64,000 nucleotides of DNA from assembly GCF_003672135.1 (NCBI RefSeq), contig NC_039508.1:16503945-16567944 (forward strand). Direction: 5' to 3'. Shown here piece after piece: positions 38,789-50,485 of this stretch. Below the pieces are notes generated by a model. The model made no database searches and was not told where the DNA came from. It saw nothing but the letters and a program-made list of their open reading frames with translations. Each line of letters starts with the position of its first letter. Within the stretch, counting starts at the first letter, position 1. The translations under genes were made by a program, and so were the position numbers. The stretch comes from Ooceraea biroi (lineage: Eukaryota; Arthropoda; Insecta; Hymenoptera; Formicidae).

Positions 38789-39000
38789 AAGGTACCTTCA
38801 AAAGTTCGTATGACATTAAAGCAATCTTCCTTCGCTTTGGATCTTTCACAATGCTTTCAAATGGCGGGATACTGTTGATTCATTAACTCCAAGCTGCCCT
38901 GCAAGCTCTTTTAATGTTTTGGACGAGTTTTCGTTCAGCAATGCTTCCAATTCATTACCCTACTTCTATTTGCAGCTTTACGAACTTTTACAAGCATCTA
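38789..39000 (-). mobile_element. Mariner-derived miniature element, copy B (212 bp, inverted)
   Basis: Seen: the reverse complement aligns with copy A at 28,779-28,990 over its length, with about a dozen substitutions in ~155 aligned internal positions. The terminal repeats are TA[G/A]ATGCTTGTAAAAG-like on one end and GGTACCTTCAAAAG-like on the other, so the termini have diverged more than in copy A. The frame lacks the ATG and has a TGA where copy A encodes the GKIQ segment, so it cannot encode the 49-residue peptide. It keeps ELAGQLGV, probably the ancestral helix sequence. Flanking TA duplications are not clear. Confidence 0.82.
38842..38963 (-). pseudogene. Broken mariner transposase fragment in copy B
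   Basis: Seen: minus-strand reading in the frame homologous to copy A gives NELEALLNEN then STVSRHLKAL followed by an in-frame TGA. The remaining codons to the element end would read through the KIQ linker. There is no start codon in frame. Known: this is the second helix-turn-helix of mariner transposases. Inference: a dead remnant carried by a non-autonomous element. Confidence 0.7.
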
Positions 39001-40583
39001 CATAATTATATAATAATAATTATAATACTTTAATATTATAACAACGTATTGATATAATAAACTCAGCGGCTAATACGTATAATAACGTAGTAAAATTACA
39101 TCGGTTAACGCGCACATTGTTTGGAACCGTCTGTGCTGTGTTTGCAAGAATCTCTGGCTTTTACATCACGGTACGCCGCGACCGACCACGGGTGCTGCAA
39201 AATTTCCGCAAAATCTGAGCGTAGAATTTTTCGCGTAACTTTTACGCGCTCCGATCGGTGTTGGCCGATATCCGAGAGAGAGGAGGTGGCCGCATTCTCG
39301 ACGACCGCCATCGGTGCTGCTGATTCTGGGCGCGAAAACTTTCTCGACGCGTCCGATAAAAAGTTGAAATCGCGTGATGGAAGGGGGGAAGGTAAAATTT
39401 CTTATGAAATCCGATTCCGATCATTATTGCATAAATGGATTCGCATAAACGAAGGAAACGCGCAACGACGTCGCGTAGCCATTTACGTTTCACGGTTTCT
39501 TCGGTTACTCGTAACATCGCGTCGTGGATCAAAAGTCAGTAGCAATATCTCGTAACTTTTATTACCCGCTGTTGTGCCTATTACGTACTGTCGCAGTAAA
39601 TTACAGCAGCTGGCACCCGTAAGACCCGCATCACGAATTTCGATGTACGTCATACTTAAAAGCGATCGTTAAAGCGAAGTCAATGTAAATGCATATTTCG
39701 CGAAAATTAAAATAGCTACTGGATGCATTTCGAAATACACTGCATTCTACCATTTTTAACGTGAAAGTGATACAAGCTGTGTGAAAGATATATCTGATAT
39801 TGCACGAGATATAATGCAATGGTTCAGAAGCTTCTTTTTGCAGTCTTATTTTTTATTACGAAGCTATTTGCTCGATCTCCAGACTATCTAATTTATCTAA
39901 TAATGGGGATATTTTAAGCGCGAATATTATTAAATGATATTATATTGATATTGTGAATGCTATTCTTGGCATAAAAATCTTTTTCTGTGTAGTACATTCC
40001 ACGTAAATGACTTCTCTGTTTTTGTTACTATTATCGTTGTTAGAAATAATTCCACGTTACTATTATCTTTCGAAAAAAATAAACGTGGAAATTCTGTATA
40101 AAATTATGTTTGTCAGAAATAGAAATTTCCCGATATTCATAGCTGATAAGCACGTGGCACTTGTCGCTTCTATCGTAGTCAATAATTATTTATTTAGCTA
40201 CAATGCGCTAAAAAAAAGTATTGATGTGCAAATAGAATCTTTGTGCTCGCCTATAAAAAACTAAGAATATCAATCTAATTTAATCTGATGTAATCTAATT
40301 TCCTCCATTATGTAGTTAATCACGTTTCATATTTTCTAAAAGAAAAATGCATTGCCTTGTTATGAAAACGTAATCTCTATTCTTTCGAAAACGTTTTTTT
40401 TTTGTCAAAAACGCACTCGTGCGTTCCTTCTAGCGTTAATCAACCGTAAATTAGGTAATTCCAGCACACTCGCCCCGCAAAGCACCTCTCGTAATCGCGC
40501 AACGTGCAAGTGCGCTCGACTGGAACTCGAATCGCGATTTCGCCAGTGCGACATCGAAGATTTATGCTTTAATAATTATTGTA
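39001..40583. other. Gene-free stretch
   Basis: A GC-moderate block at 39120-39550 with overlapping frames on both strands, then AT-rich DNA to about 40400. Nothing recognised. Confidence 0.5.
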
Positions 40584-40686
40584 TCATCGGTGCTCACGTG
40601 CATGAAGCCGATCAATACAGGTGTGTACATGCGTGTGCGTACACGGCGTGCGCTGTGTGTGTAGCAGACTGCGCGCGGACGTGAGG

Positions 40687-40857
40687 ATGGACGAGAACGA
40701 TGGACAGCCAACCGCAGTATGCGAAGAGAACAAGGAAGCCTCGTGGATGCGTGCAAGGAGACTCCTCGGGGCCTCCTTAGAAGAGGCATCATCCCCACCG
40801 TTCAAGATGACTACCTCGCATTCCTCCATCGGCTTGGACATGACCGCACTGCCTCGC
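40687..40857 (+). CDS. Possible first coding exon, 57 codons (strand uncertain)
   Basis: Seen: ATG with a favourable context (A at -3, G at +4) opens a frame with coding-like codon use. It begins MDENDGQPTAVCEEN, and residues 41-57 read MTTSHSSIGLDMTALPR. A donor-like CGC|GTGAGA ends the exon in phase 0 at 40857. The frame stays open to 40956. The upstream 200 bp is CpG-rich, as many promoters are. Against: the complementary strand is also open (40871 to 40584), with its own strong-context ATG and similarly plausible residues (KPMEECEVVILNGG), and the ratchet points favour minus-strand transcription. No family recognised. Confidence 0.28.
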
Positions 40858-41882
40858 GTGAGATCAACCATCGTTCTAGGTCCAGGATTTACGCCGCTTC
40901 GTGTTACGCGAATAGATCGTAGCCTGACGACGGATTGTCGGACAAGTCCTGGCTAGACGTCCCGCGTCCGCTATTAAAGCACATCACGCGCGAATACGCG
41001 AATGCCATAATTATTTACATGCACGATCAGTTTTTATCTTACGCGCAAGGAGAAGCAGGATGCTGACGAATAGCCGGTAATGTTAGCCGTAAAGATGCCG
41101 ACACCGAGACGCACTGGTTTCTTTGTGATATCATTAGCAAGTGAAAGAAGTAAATCGTTTAAGGTTCGTCGCGCCGGTTCACATCGATTTCGTTTAAGGG
41201 CGGAGAAGGTGCACGCGAGGGTGGAAGAGACGGCGCGAAGGTTCGCGTAAAATTAGACTTTCAAACGGAACGGAGCTCGGAACTTGGAGCGAGAGTGGCC
41301 CCGGGTCAGAAACGATCTGTTTCGATCACCGTAGCGCGTATTCCTCCGCGTGAAATATACGTGCAAGCCCCGCCGGCGTATTTTTATCCGGATCGTGAAA
41401 CTCCTTTACGCGACTCCGCTCGAGGCGAACCTCTATCGGCGAAACTGCCGGCAAATTCGCCGTAAAACCTTTCCTCTCCGATCGGCGAGAGACAAGAAGG
41501 GTGTGAGTCTCCTTCGGACATCCACGAGATTCTCGAAATTTTGTCTCGATGGAGAATTCAAGTAAATTTTCTCCTGATTTGCAATATACCTGTCGAGATT
41601 GGGGTGGTTGGAGTTTAATTGAACACTTTCACAAATTTCAACTGTTTTAAATTGAACATTTCATGTTATGAATATTTGAAGAAATAAGTGAAAGGATCCT
41701 GTCAAAAGCACGAAGCTCGAAGAATAAAACGGGGAACAAAACAAGCGCAAGACTGACTGACTGGAAAAGATGTAACTAATTTTACTTTAGTGTTCTCAAC
41801 TGCAGTCTTCTATCGGAATATCAAAAAGCGATAAAGTTACGTTGTAAGACGTCGCTACGTCAAGAGTGTCGGGATAACTTAC

Positions 41883-42013
41883 GTAGGTTGATGCATTGTC
41901 AAAAAGGGTGATACCGCGCTCCAGTAAGTATCGACAGTTTTGAAGAGAATATCGGACAACATCGATACTTTGGAACGTTTCTAATTCGCCGTCACCCGCT
42001 GCCACCAGGATGC
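41883..42013 (-). CDS. Possible internal coding exon, minus strand (unidentified protein)
   Basis: Seen: the frame is open from 42026 to 41796 on the minus strand and has balanced composition with G-rich first codon positions, unlike the low-complexity frames elsewhere. Segments include VAAGDGELETFQSIDVV and LLERGITLFDNASTY. Directly after STY lies GTAAGT (41882-41877), a near-consensus donor. A possible acceptor CAG sits at 42016-42014, giving a 131-nt exon in consistent phase, but its pyrimidine tract is weak. An in-frame stop lies shortly upstream. The strand agrees with the two ratchet points. I do not recognise the protein. Alternative: a chance frame, since 70-80-codon frames are common here. 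Confidence 0.25.
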
Positions 42014-43918
42014 CTGCGTGCTTCAAACGCGAATATTATTCCGGGGCATGGCAGAATATCGATAAACCACTTCTCCGCCGTCTCGCGAAGAAGGCAAGCA
42101 TCCGTGTGCGAGACGTAAACCGTTAACGTGCGTGTGTGCGTTACGTGCGAGACAGAAAGACTTTTCTCTCCGACAGGGAGGAGAATATCTCAATCTCTTG
42201 TCAATCATAGTTCCTGCCTCGCGAATACTCTTCGTGGATAACATGATTGTGTATATTCTTCGATGCGAACGATCGCGATAAGAAAAACTGATCACATTTG
42301 TAATGAACAAGATTGAAATTTGCATGCGTTCCAGGACGAAGACTGTTTTTTCTTCAATGAGAGAAAAAGAAAGATGGAAAGAAAAACAAGGAAAAAGCAA
42401 CCCTTATCGGAAAATTTGAAATTTCGGATTACGCGACTCTCTTCCTGACTTTACGACCCCGTTTCCATTCCTTGCATGAAATTCTAGATGCAGCTGATAT
42501 TTGGATAATAACGATCCCAAGTTACGCTAGCACCTTCGAACCTGCCTGTCAATCATCGGTCTTAACGATCCACCATTCGCATTATGGTAGACGGGTATGT
42601 TACATGCGCTGCCATTAGACGCATGTGGGACCGTCGCGAGGGAAGAAGCGAGACACAAACGCGATAAAATAGAGTTTATTACACCTGCTGTATTACGTAC
42701 AGGTGTCTGCGTATCGCGACTGAAATACAAAAAAAAAGAGAAGCAATCAGCTCTGCAAATAAAGTCAAATGGATGATACGAGGCAACAAAGCTAACGAAA
42801 GCAATCAAAAAATGAATTATTGCAGATGACATGTAATGAGAAGGAAAAAATGAAAACTAACTTGAACGAAGAAATGCACAAAGGGAATTATGAGAAATGT
42901 GCGCAATGAGAAAACGGCACGAAACCTCAGCGGAAACACTCTTAATTCATCGAATGCGATATCGAATAGAGGCAATAATTTATCTACGTAGGTGGATCAA
43001 TAACGAAAAGAAATTCTCATTACGGATTCATATCTCCTGTCAATTACACATAATCCACATATCTCTCGCGAGGCATCCCGCCGCGCCTTCGCTTTTGCCG
43101 CCCCATGGATCTATTCACGCTCCGCTCGCTGCGCAAACACAGAGTATCAGACCGAGCCCTGCCGCGCCCTTCTCGACGCGCACCAGCCGATGTAGTATAT
43201 CTGCCGGTCGCACAACACTCGCGACCTGCGGTGGGTGCAGGATTACATCCTGACCCACGGTCTCCCCCGTACGTCACAGCCAGCCCCCGCGACTCGATCT
43301 CCGCGCCACGATGACGCGTCCGATTGAATATTTGAGGGTGCGGCGCCAGGCAAGGAGAATGCCCCACCGCCCCATTCGCAAGGGCACCCGCAAGGGTCCC
43401 AGAACGTTAAGCACACCGATCCTCGCTCGAGAAACAAACGATGCTCCCGCGTGCTCCCAGGCGGTCGGTTTTAAATGCACGGGAGCCGTCGCGGGCGCCA
43501 TGCGGGGATGCAGAGACGAGGGGGGGGGAGAGAGGCAGTCATGCCGCTCGGATTATCGTTTATTGGTGTACTCTACGGGGGCCGCGCACTCATCTCTCCC
43601 TGCGATCTAGGCGCGTATAGATATATCTAGGGCCATACAGCGTGTATACGCCGGCGTATACGTTCTACGTGGTTAAGCACACGTGCCCCCGATATTCGAG
43701 ATCCCCATCTCCACCCCTTGCCTCGTTCCCCTTCCCCCGCAGAGCGTTCCGCCGAGCGGTGCACCAGGGCAAACATTCTAACGCGAAATTGGTTTTTGAA
43801 AATATTGAATGGTTAGTCGTTTGAGAGCGCAACCAGCAGGAAGAGGGTGGATGAGCATGTTTTTCCACGCAAGTGCCGTAAGAGCGCGAACAGATTTCGG
43901 CGGGGTGATTCTCGGCTG

Positions 43919-43962
43919 GAAGAGAAAGAGAGAAAGAGAGAGAGAGAGAAAAATGGAGAGAG
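43919..43962. repeat. Polypurine GA tract
   Basis: Seen: AGAGAAAG units followed by a GA run. It produces the serine/leucine block of the 240-codon minus-strand frame, which I reject as a gene. Confidence 0.85.
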
Positions 43963-44133
43963 TCCCGGTGATGTCGCACGTATGCCGTACGTGGGGAACG
44001 CGCGATAACGCAAGCGGAATCGGCGCGGTGATCGATATTACGGGTCGCCGGGTATGCCCTATCGCGTTTTGTTCTTGTAAGGCGCCGCCGCGTAAATCCG
44101 CCACCCGCCCACCCCCGTCTCACTCCCTCTTTG

Positions 44134-44149
44134 CCCCCCCCCCCCCCCC
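44134..44149. repeat. Homopolymer C16
   Basis: Seen: sixteen consecutive C. It codes for a glycine run on the minus strand. Long G/C homopolymers are rare in insect DNA, and this one may be length-variable or a sequencing-error hotspot. Confidence 0.9.
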
Positions 44150-46094
44150 GAGTGATAATCGGGTTTCGCATGCGAGGCGAATTCGCGCGGTCTTGCCTGT
44201 CGTCGGCGAAATTCGAGCAGCGAGATGCTACTGAACTTGAAATACGCGTTCTGGTTACCTCACACGCGCATCCAGGTTCTTTGAATAACAAGAATCTGAT
44301 CTCGAGAGAGCGCGAGAGGGCGAAGGTGAAAGAAAAAATAGGTAGAGGCGATGGAAAGCAAACACATACGTCACCTGAATCAGACATAGCTACTTTGTAA
44401 TCTGGAGAAATACATAATTGTAATCTAAATTGTGAATAATTGCACCGTGGTTCGATTAACGCGTGGAAACTACACTAAAAATTAGATTTTCGACAATAAT
44501 ATTTGAAAGAACGATGAGTTTTAAATATGAAAAATTTATTTGGACTCGTTATCAATTAGGAAGCGCAGATTCGGGTATTAGATTATTTTAATGTGATTTC
44601 GTAGGCCGATGGATAGAGTCAGGATTGAAGGAGGGTGCGGAAAGTCGGTGTAAAATCGATCGCGGCGAAATTCGAGTCAGAGTTGGCTCTCCGATGGTAT
44701 CTCTCCGCGAAACGCGGTGATTTATGGGCGTATTGTGTATCTAGCATGGAAATTTTCGAGGCGAGAAAGCGGAGCGCCAGAGGTGTATATCACCGGCGAG
44801 AGAGAGGAAAAGCTGGGCCCGCAAAATGGAAAGCTGGCGGTGCGAGTGACGAGCACGAGAAGCATCGTCAATAAAATTTTTATAAGCTCGGCCAGCTGTC
44901 GGCCGAGAAAATGGGTGACGTGAACGAAATTAAGCGTAATTTTGTGATTTTATGGTTAAAAAACGACCGTCCTGCAGAGATTCTCGAATTAATTTTAATA
45001 TAAAATCCCAGCAAAATAAAATAAAATTATGTAAAGAATAAAGTATGTAGAATAAATCGCGTTATTTAGGAGCATTCGTACAGATTAATTCGCCAAGCAC
45101 AACCAAATAATTAATTCTTGTTACACGAAAATGTGTGCAGTTGTGCAAACGCATATCGGTTTATGAGTAACGATAGTTTCCTCGGCTGAAATTCAAGATT
45201 GTTCGATCTAACAATAAGCGATGTACCATCTAAATATCGTGATTTCTTAGGCGCTCGATCGACAAACTATCGACTTTTTCCGAGCGTTTCTTCGCGCGTC
45301 AAAGCGCGGAAGAAGGAAAGGAAGAAGATGGAAGATTTTGACGTTTCTTGTACCGTGCGAATTCCTCGTGAACCGGTTAAGGATCCCGGGATTTATATAC
45401 CCGCGCATGGGGAAGGACGCACGTCCCGCCATGGAAGAATGCAAGTAAGAAAACGCAGAAGCGTCAAAGTGAGTCGCACGACTCGCGCTATCATTGATGT
45501 AACTCAAATTCTCCTCTTTTTACACGCGTGATATTAACAGCTCTGAAGAAAACTGAATTTACGTTTTGCTTTCGTAATATTTGTCAAATCTTTCTGAATC
45601 TTCAAGTCGTTAATTTATCGCGATTTTATTTTATAATGCATAAGACTATCATTATTGTGGAGACCTCGAAAGCGGACAAATATGTATATTCCATGAACAT
45701 GATTGTCCCCATCAACAATCCTGAGCGATCAAGAGAGAAAGAGAAAGAGAGAAAGAAAGAGAAACCGTTCTCTCGCATCCGCCACGTTTCATGTTCTCCC
45801 CGATTCATTTCGTCTTTCGGGATCCTCCGAATTTTCGGCGAATTACGAGCGCCGATTGAGCGCTGACCCAGATTTAATTCGATCGCGTCGTCATTACGCG
45901 CGTAACGCGGCGGCCGTTATACTTAATAATGCCATGCAGCAATCTCCGGGAGCCTCACGACCAGTCGGGATCCCTTACCCAGCGTGCCTCCACAAAGGAG
46001 TATCCGGTCATCTCGCGCCTCACCAGAAGGCACCTCCCGGACGGCCGAGAGCAGGTTGACGCTTGATCACCGGCCGCATCAGCCGGGCCGATAG

Positions 46095-46194
46095 ATCGCT
46101 CGATCGATCGATCGTTCGCTGGCTCACTTGGTCGGTCGGCGAACGGATGGACGGACGGATGGACGAACGGACGAACGGACGGATGGGCGGACGA
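46095..46194. repeat. Adjacent tetranucleotide arrays (CGAT)n and (GGAC/GGAT/GAAC)n
   Basis: Seen: a short CGAT array (46095-46116), a GGTC-rich link, then ~13 degenerate GGAC-like units (46141-46194). Minus-strand frames give PSVR-type peptide repeats, an artefact. Confidence 0.85.
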
Positions 46195-46290
46195 GGCCTC
46201 GATCCCAGGCTGTAATCTTACGCGCGATGCCGAAGGGAGAGGAGAGGATGATGCGTACTTCACACCCCCGCTGCTTGCGGGGCAAGAGGA

Positions 46291-46293
<3 letters not shown>

Positions 46294-46369
<76 letters not shown>
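46294..46369. repeat. Compound microsatellite (GT)n(GA)n(GACA)n
   Basis: Seen: about 19 GT units, then about 13 GA units, then three GACA units, without interruption. It lies ~85 bp upstream of the decayed TA-flanked inverted-repeat element. Confidence 0.95.
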
Positions 46370-46453
46370 GTGGAATATCGGCCGAAAGAGAAGTACCAAG
46401 GTGGTGGTGAGAGACCGCAGGGACGGATAACGGCTTTCACAGAGCCCTAGAGG

Positions 46454-46760
46454 TAGGTTTATATCTGACATTTGCCGCGTGACATTTCTGGAAGCTGACG
46501 CTTCTCGCCGATCGGTACTATTCTCGCCGACTGTCACGTAATTGTCCGAGAGAAAATAATGCTTGCGATATTTAGTGGCACGCTGGACTAGGTTTTACTT
46601 ATTTACCGCTCGATAAATAAATATTTCATCTTGTACGCAGTACGGATGTTACGTAGACGGTGCGGAGATTTCTCTCCAGCAGAATAACAGAGGAACCAGA
46701 ATGTTGTCGGGAGAAGCGTTAAATAGAAATGTCACGTAACAAATGCCAGGTGCAAACCTA
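46454..46760. mobile_element. Decayed MITE with ~55-bp inverted repeats, TA-flanked
   Basis: Seen: 46456-46510 and 46704-46758 are inverted copies. Their first 34 positions match at 27, and all seven differences are transitions. The GACATTTCT and ACGCTTCTC cores are conserved. Both ends read TA|GGTTT inward, so TA may be the target duplication, as in Tc1/mariner elements. The ~190-bp centre shows no open frame of note. Family unassigned. Alternative: a non-mobile imperfect inverted repeat. Confidence 0.6.
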
Positions 46761-47696
46761 GCGCAATAGTGAGACTACACGCGGTCCGATACTTACCGTG
46801 TTTGAATGCAAACGTTAAGACATTACTTGCGACCGTTACATAATACCGCACCTATACTTCAAACATGATCCCTGGACGTTTAACGATTACGAGTGCATTA
46901 TTGTAGAAACGAGACGCGAAGGGAGAAGTTGGATCCGACGGAATGTCGCTTTCGCGGTTTCATGTGAGGAAATCCAGCATTCAGAAAGATTTAGTATACT
47001 TAGAAAAATAATTTACGTGCAGCGCAGATATTTATACAATTTAATCAAAATACCTAAAGGAAAATGAATATTAAGTTTAAATTTTAAGCTCAAACTTTCT
47101 TTTCATATCCGTGAGTCATTAATACTTAGATTGAATAATGAGCTAAAAGTAAATTGAATTAAAAGCGCGGTTGATTAATAAATGGGAGATATCTATGGCC
47201 ACAACATTACTAACATCCTATCCAATTTGCCATTCGATATCCTCTGATCCGATTAAACGAGTAATCTATTGTAATTTCATATTTAACTTGTTCAACAACG
47301 ACACGGATGTATAATATTTCATTGTTAAATAATCAAACGCGAGTCCGAAATAATACTGTCAAAATGCAGACGATATCGAGCCCTGGGTCACACGGCCGGT
47401 GCATATCTACGTGAGTATATTTTACATCACCGCAATTTTACATGGACGTGTAACGAGCACGGGTCCGTAACGGTTGTTAATCGGCAACAATAGCATCGTA
47501 ACGCGAGAAATATGCCAAATACGCAATCAGCGCGACGCAAACGCTAACACAAATCCCCTTTCACGCGCCATCGAACGCCGAAGACCACTCTACTACGAAC
47601 TACCAGTTTCTCCTCGTACGCCGCGGCGATCTTCGTTCAGTTCGGGTCCGTGAGTCCCTTGACACCGGCGGCCGGTGGATGATCCAGGCCTGGAAG

Positions 47697-47852
47697 AGAC
47701 AGAAAGGAGAGAGAGTGTCGAGGTGAAAGGAGAACGCCAAGGAAGAAGGAGGAAAGAGAGATGAGGATGAGATCGCGCGAGATGCGAGATGGGAATAGGA
47801 GAAAGAGAGAGAGAGAAGCAAGACAGAGAGTGCAAGGGGGAGAGAGATGAAA
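47697..47852. repeat. Purine-rich region
   Basis: Seen: ~155 bp dominated by AG-rich units with a few interruptions. The minus-strand serine/leucine-rich half of the 234-codon frame is its translation. Confidence 0.75.
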
Positions 47853-48879
47853 CGGGGTTTACTTTGGTTTAGGCGATGGCCTGTAGTGACCTCGAGCTGG
47901 CTCGGATCGACTGCTCGGTTCGAAGAGGAGAGAGACCGAGTGACCGAGAGCGAGAGGGAGAGGAGCCTGCTCGGCCGTGGAACCGGTTCCATCCTTCTCG
48001 CAGGCTGCGGCGGCTGCTGCATCTCGGAGACACTGCACTTAGCGTTCTCCGAGGGCACCGTTTCGGGCCCGTTTGCCGGGGCTTTTAGCGGCGCGACCTT
48101 GCGCTTTTGACAACCAATCCAGCTCGTAGAACATCCCGTCGTCGATACACGTTCGTCGGATGCGTAAGGACGCGCTGGAAGGCTAGCTTTAATGACGCCG
48201 ATCGATTCTTCTCGATCCTCGTAATTCGAAACGCGTATCAATCCCTTCTTTGCGCTTACATGAGTGATACAATATTCATAGAATGTGAGATTCGTATCGA
48301 TCATAGTTGAATTCTGGTTACGCTTTATGCCGTCTGAGCAGCAGAATCTCCGCGTTGTCGACGCTTGCTGCGTCTAATTAAACGTGCATTTAACATGAAA
48401 GCGTTTATCCTCGGGAAACGTGATATCGACGTGCTCGTGAATCCTCCACAATGCGACATCTCAGATCGTCACGCGCGCGCGCGAAACCGGATAAAGCAAG
48501 TTTGCTTTAAGCGAACAATAACAAGCGCAGTAACAATGCGGAGCTCTCAATGTTAGAACGCTCCCATTCCCTTTGAGCAAATCTCCTGTGTACCAAAGAT
48601 TGTTCTAACGATTTAATAAATACTGCAGTTACTCACATAACAGCGTGATAATGCAGATATAAAAAGATCCGCGCCGCACGAGATCCGCGAGAGAGTAACA
48701 CGCTCGTAACGCGGAAGCCATAAACGGAAAAGGATCGCGCGCGAGGGAGCGAATTGATATTTAAATTAGCAATCGACAGGGAATGTCGGGACGCGATGAT
48801 TTACTATCCGGAAGCGGTCGGTGGCCGGTAAATATCCAAGACGGCGAAGAAGCGGATAGTAACGGGCCCCGGTCACGGG

Positions 48880-48908
48880 CGCGAGCGCGAGTGCGAGCGC
48901 GAGTGCGG
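48880..48908. repeat. (GCGAGC/GCGAGT)n short array
   Basis: Seen: about five hexamer units alternating GCGAGC and GCGAGT. Plus-strand Arg-Ala frames are repeat translations. Confidence 0.8.
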
Positions 48909-50410
48909 GGGACGACCTTAACCCTTAAACCGCATGCACGCGTACTGTTACACACGGACGGGGGGTTAAAGGGGAACGGGGGGCTCACGGAAAACTTGAA
49001 ACGTGAGAAACAGGTTTCCTGCACGGCGAGAAGGCACTCGCTTCGCTGTTTCGCGCGCAGAGGCGCGGCTTAGAGCGCGAGGTCGGCGAGGGACCGCGCG
49101 CGAGCGGAGCGGAAAGCCGAGACACCTCGACGGTGACGCGTCGCGACGATATCGTGTTTCCGGAGACGTCCCGTCGACAGTTAGAATTTCCAGCCGCGAT
49201 TGTACGTCAGAGACTATTGTTTCGTGATGCTGGAAGGATATTAGGGATTTGTCACGTTTCAAGATGCTGGAACTCCCATAAGTTTAATCACGTTATTACC
49301 GCATTGTATCGACACGTCGCATGAGTGATTAACGCAAATCGGTTTCTAAACTCGTGACGGAATGAAAAGAGATTGGATGCGACGTCGATTTCAGTCGATA
49401 ATCCGACTCGCTTTCCCCGCGATGTCCGCAGTGTTAAATTGATAGATATTTCGTGAAGAAGCATAATTAATTCAACGACGATGTTTTTCCGAGGTGCGAG
49501 GCGGAGGCTTTCGCCGACTCGCAGCCACTTGCGGTAACAGCTGCAAGAAGTGGCGATGCTGCAAGCAGAATGCACAAAAGCGGAGACGCGGAAACGCGTG
49601 TTGCCCTACGACCATCGCGCTGTAAATCGCGGACTTTTACGTGTGCGATTACCGGCAGCGAGGTATCACCGTCGTCGATTATACGTCGACCTGGACACAG
49701 ACCTCTCTCTTGGCTAGGCACGTTTTTCCAAGCGTAATATCTTCCAATACTTGTCCTACGCGCACTTTCTTTCCATTCCGACTGCAGCTTCCCACGATGC
49801 TACCGACGACGAAGAATATACGGGAAGCAAGAGGGAAAAATTTATCGGGAGGCACGCTGACTCACCCGAAAACACGTCGGGGATTTAAGCAGCAGAGATT
49901 CCTCGCGGGGTGTGAGCATTGAACGCCCGTTCAATCAGAGCCGCGATTGTTAATCTCACCGACAATGGACGCGCGGCGGTGTCGAACGGAATCGCACGTC
50001 CAGCGACACGGTACCGCAACAATCGCAGTCGCGATAAAAAGGAACCGTGCCAACGCGACGGTGTAGGAAAGGGAAAAGAGCGAGAGAGCGAGAGAGAGAA
50101 GGAGAGAGCATCAGCAGGGTGAGAGGCAGCAGGAAGATTGGGGAAAGGGAATATACGCGCGCTGTGCCCTTCGCACCGCCGCGTTATAAATCGCGGATTT
50201 CTACGTAGGTGACTGCCGGCCGGCGTGTGTACCGTACGTCCGACGTCGGATGATCCATTTAATGCCGCGCGCTGCCATGCGGCATAAATCACGCGCGCGT
50301 TATACCGACGTGTAATATAACCGACACCGCGTGTGCAGCATCCCGCTTGTGTAGCGCGCCGCGAACGAAAGCGATGCGGCGCGGCGTGGCGCGATGCGAT
50401 GCAGTGCGCG

Positions 50411-50485
50411 ATGCCGTGCCGTGCCATGCCATGCCATACCATGCCATGCCATGCCGTGCCGTGCCGTGCCGTGCCGTGCCGTGCC
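50411..50485. repeat. (RTGCC)15 pentamer minisatellite
   Basis: Seen: fifteen consecutive 5-bp units, ATGCC or GTGCC with one ATACC. Variants are blocked: A at 1, G at 2-3, A at 4-9 (unit 6 ATACC), G at 10-15. All frames are open on both strands because the unit lacks stops, so the cysteine/proline-rich or histidine-rich peptides are artefacts. Confidence 0.95.

Larger units (their letters stand above)
42027..46094. other. Gene-free GC-rich stretch
   Basis: Long overlapping frames at 43040-44390 on both strands reflect GC richness, the GA tract and C16. No domain is visible in them. Confidence 0.5.

Noticed and set aside
43665..44387. 240-codon minus-strand frame
   Set aside because: Much of it translates the GA tract, the C16 run and GC-rich DNA; no domain or splice context.
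44365..44390. Possible minus-strand ratchet point (TTCAG|GTGACG)
   Set aside because: Donor is poor and the upstream tract is not pyrimidine-rich.
46124..46537. Frames with His-Thr and Ser-Leu runs
   Set aside because: Translations of the GT/GA microsatellite and GGAC array.
47351..47366. TAATACTGTCA match resembling the miR-8 seed
   Set aside because: Match ends after 11 nt and no star arm or hairpin exists upstream.
47600..48304. 234-codon minus-strand frame
   Set aside because: The second half is CT-repeat translation. The protein-like part near 47990-48110 has no acceptor with a pyrimidine tract and no fitting donor.
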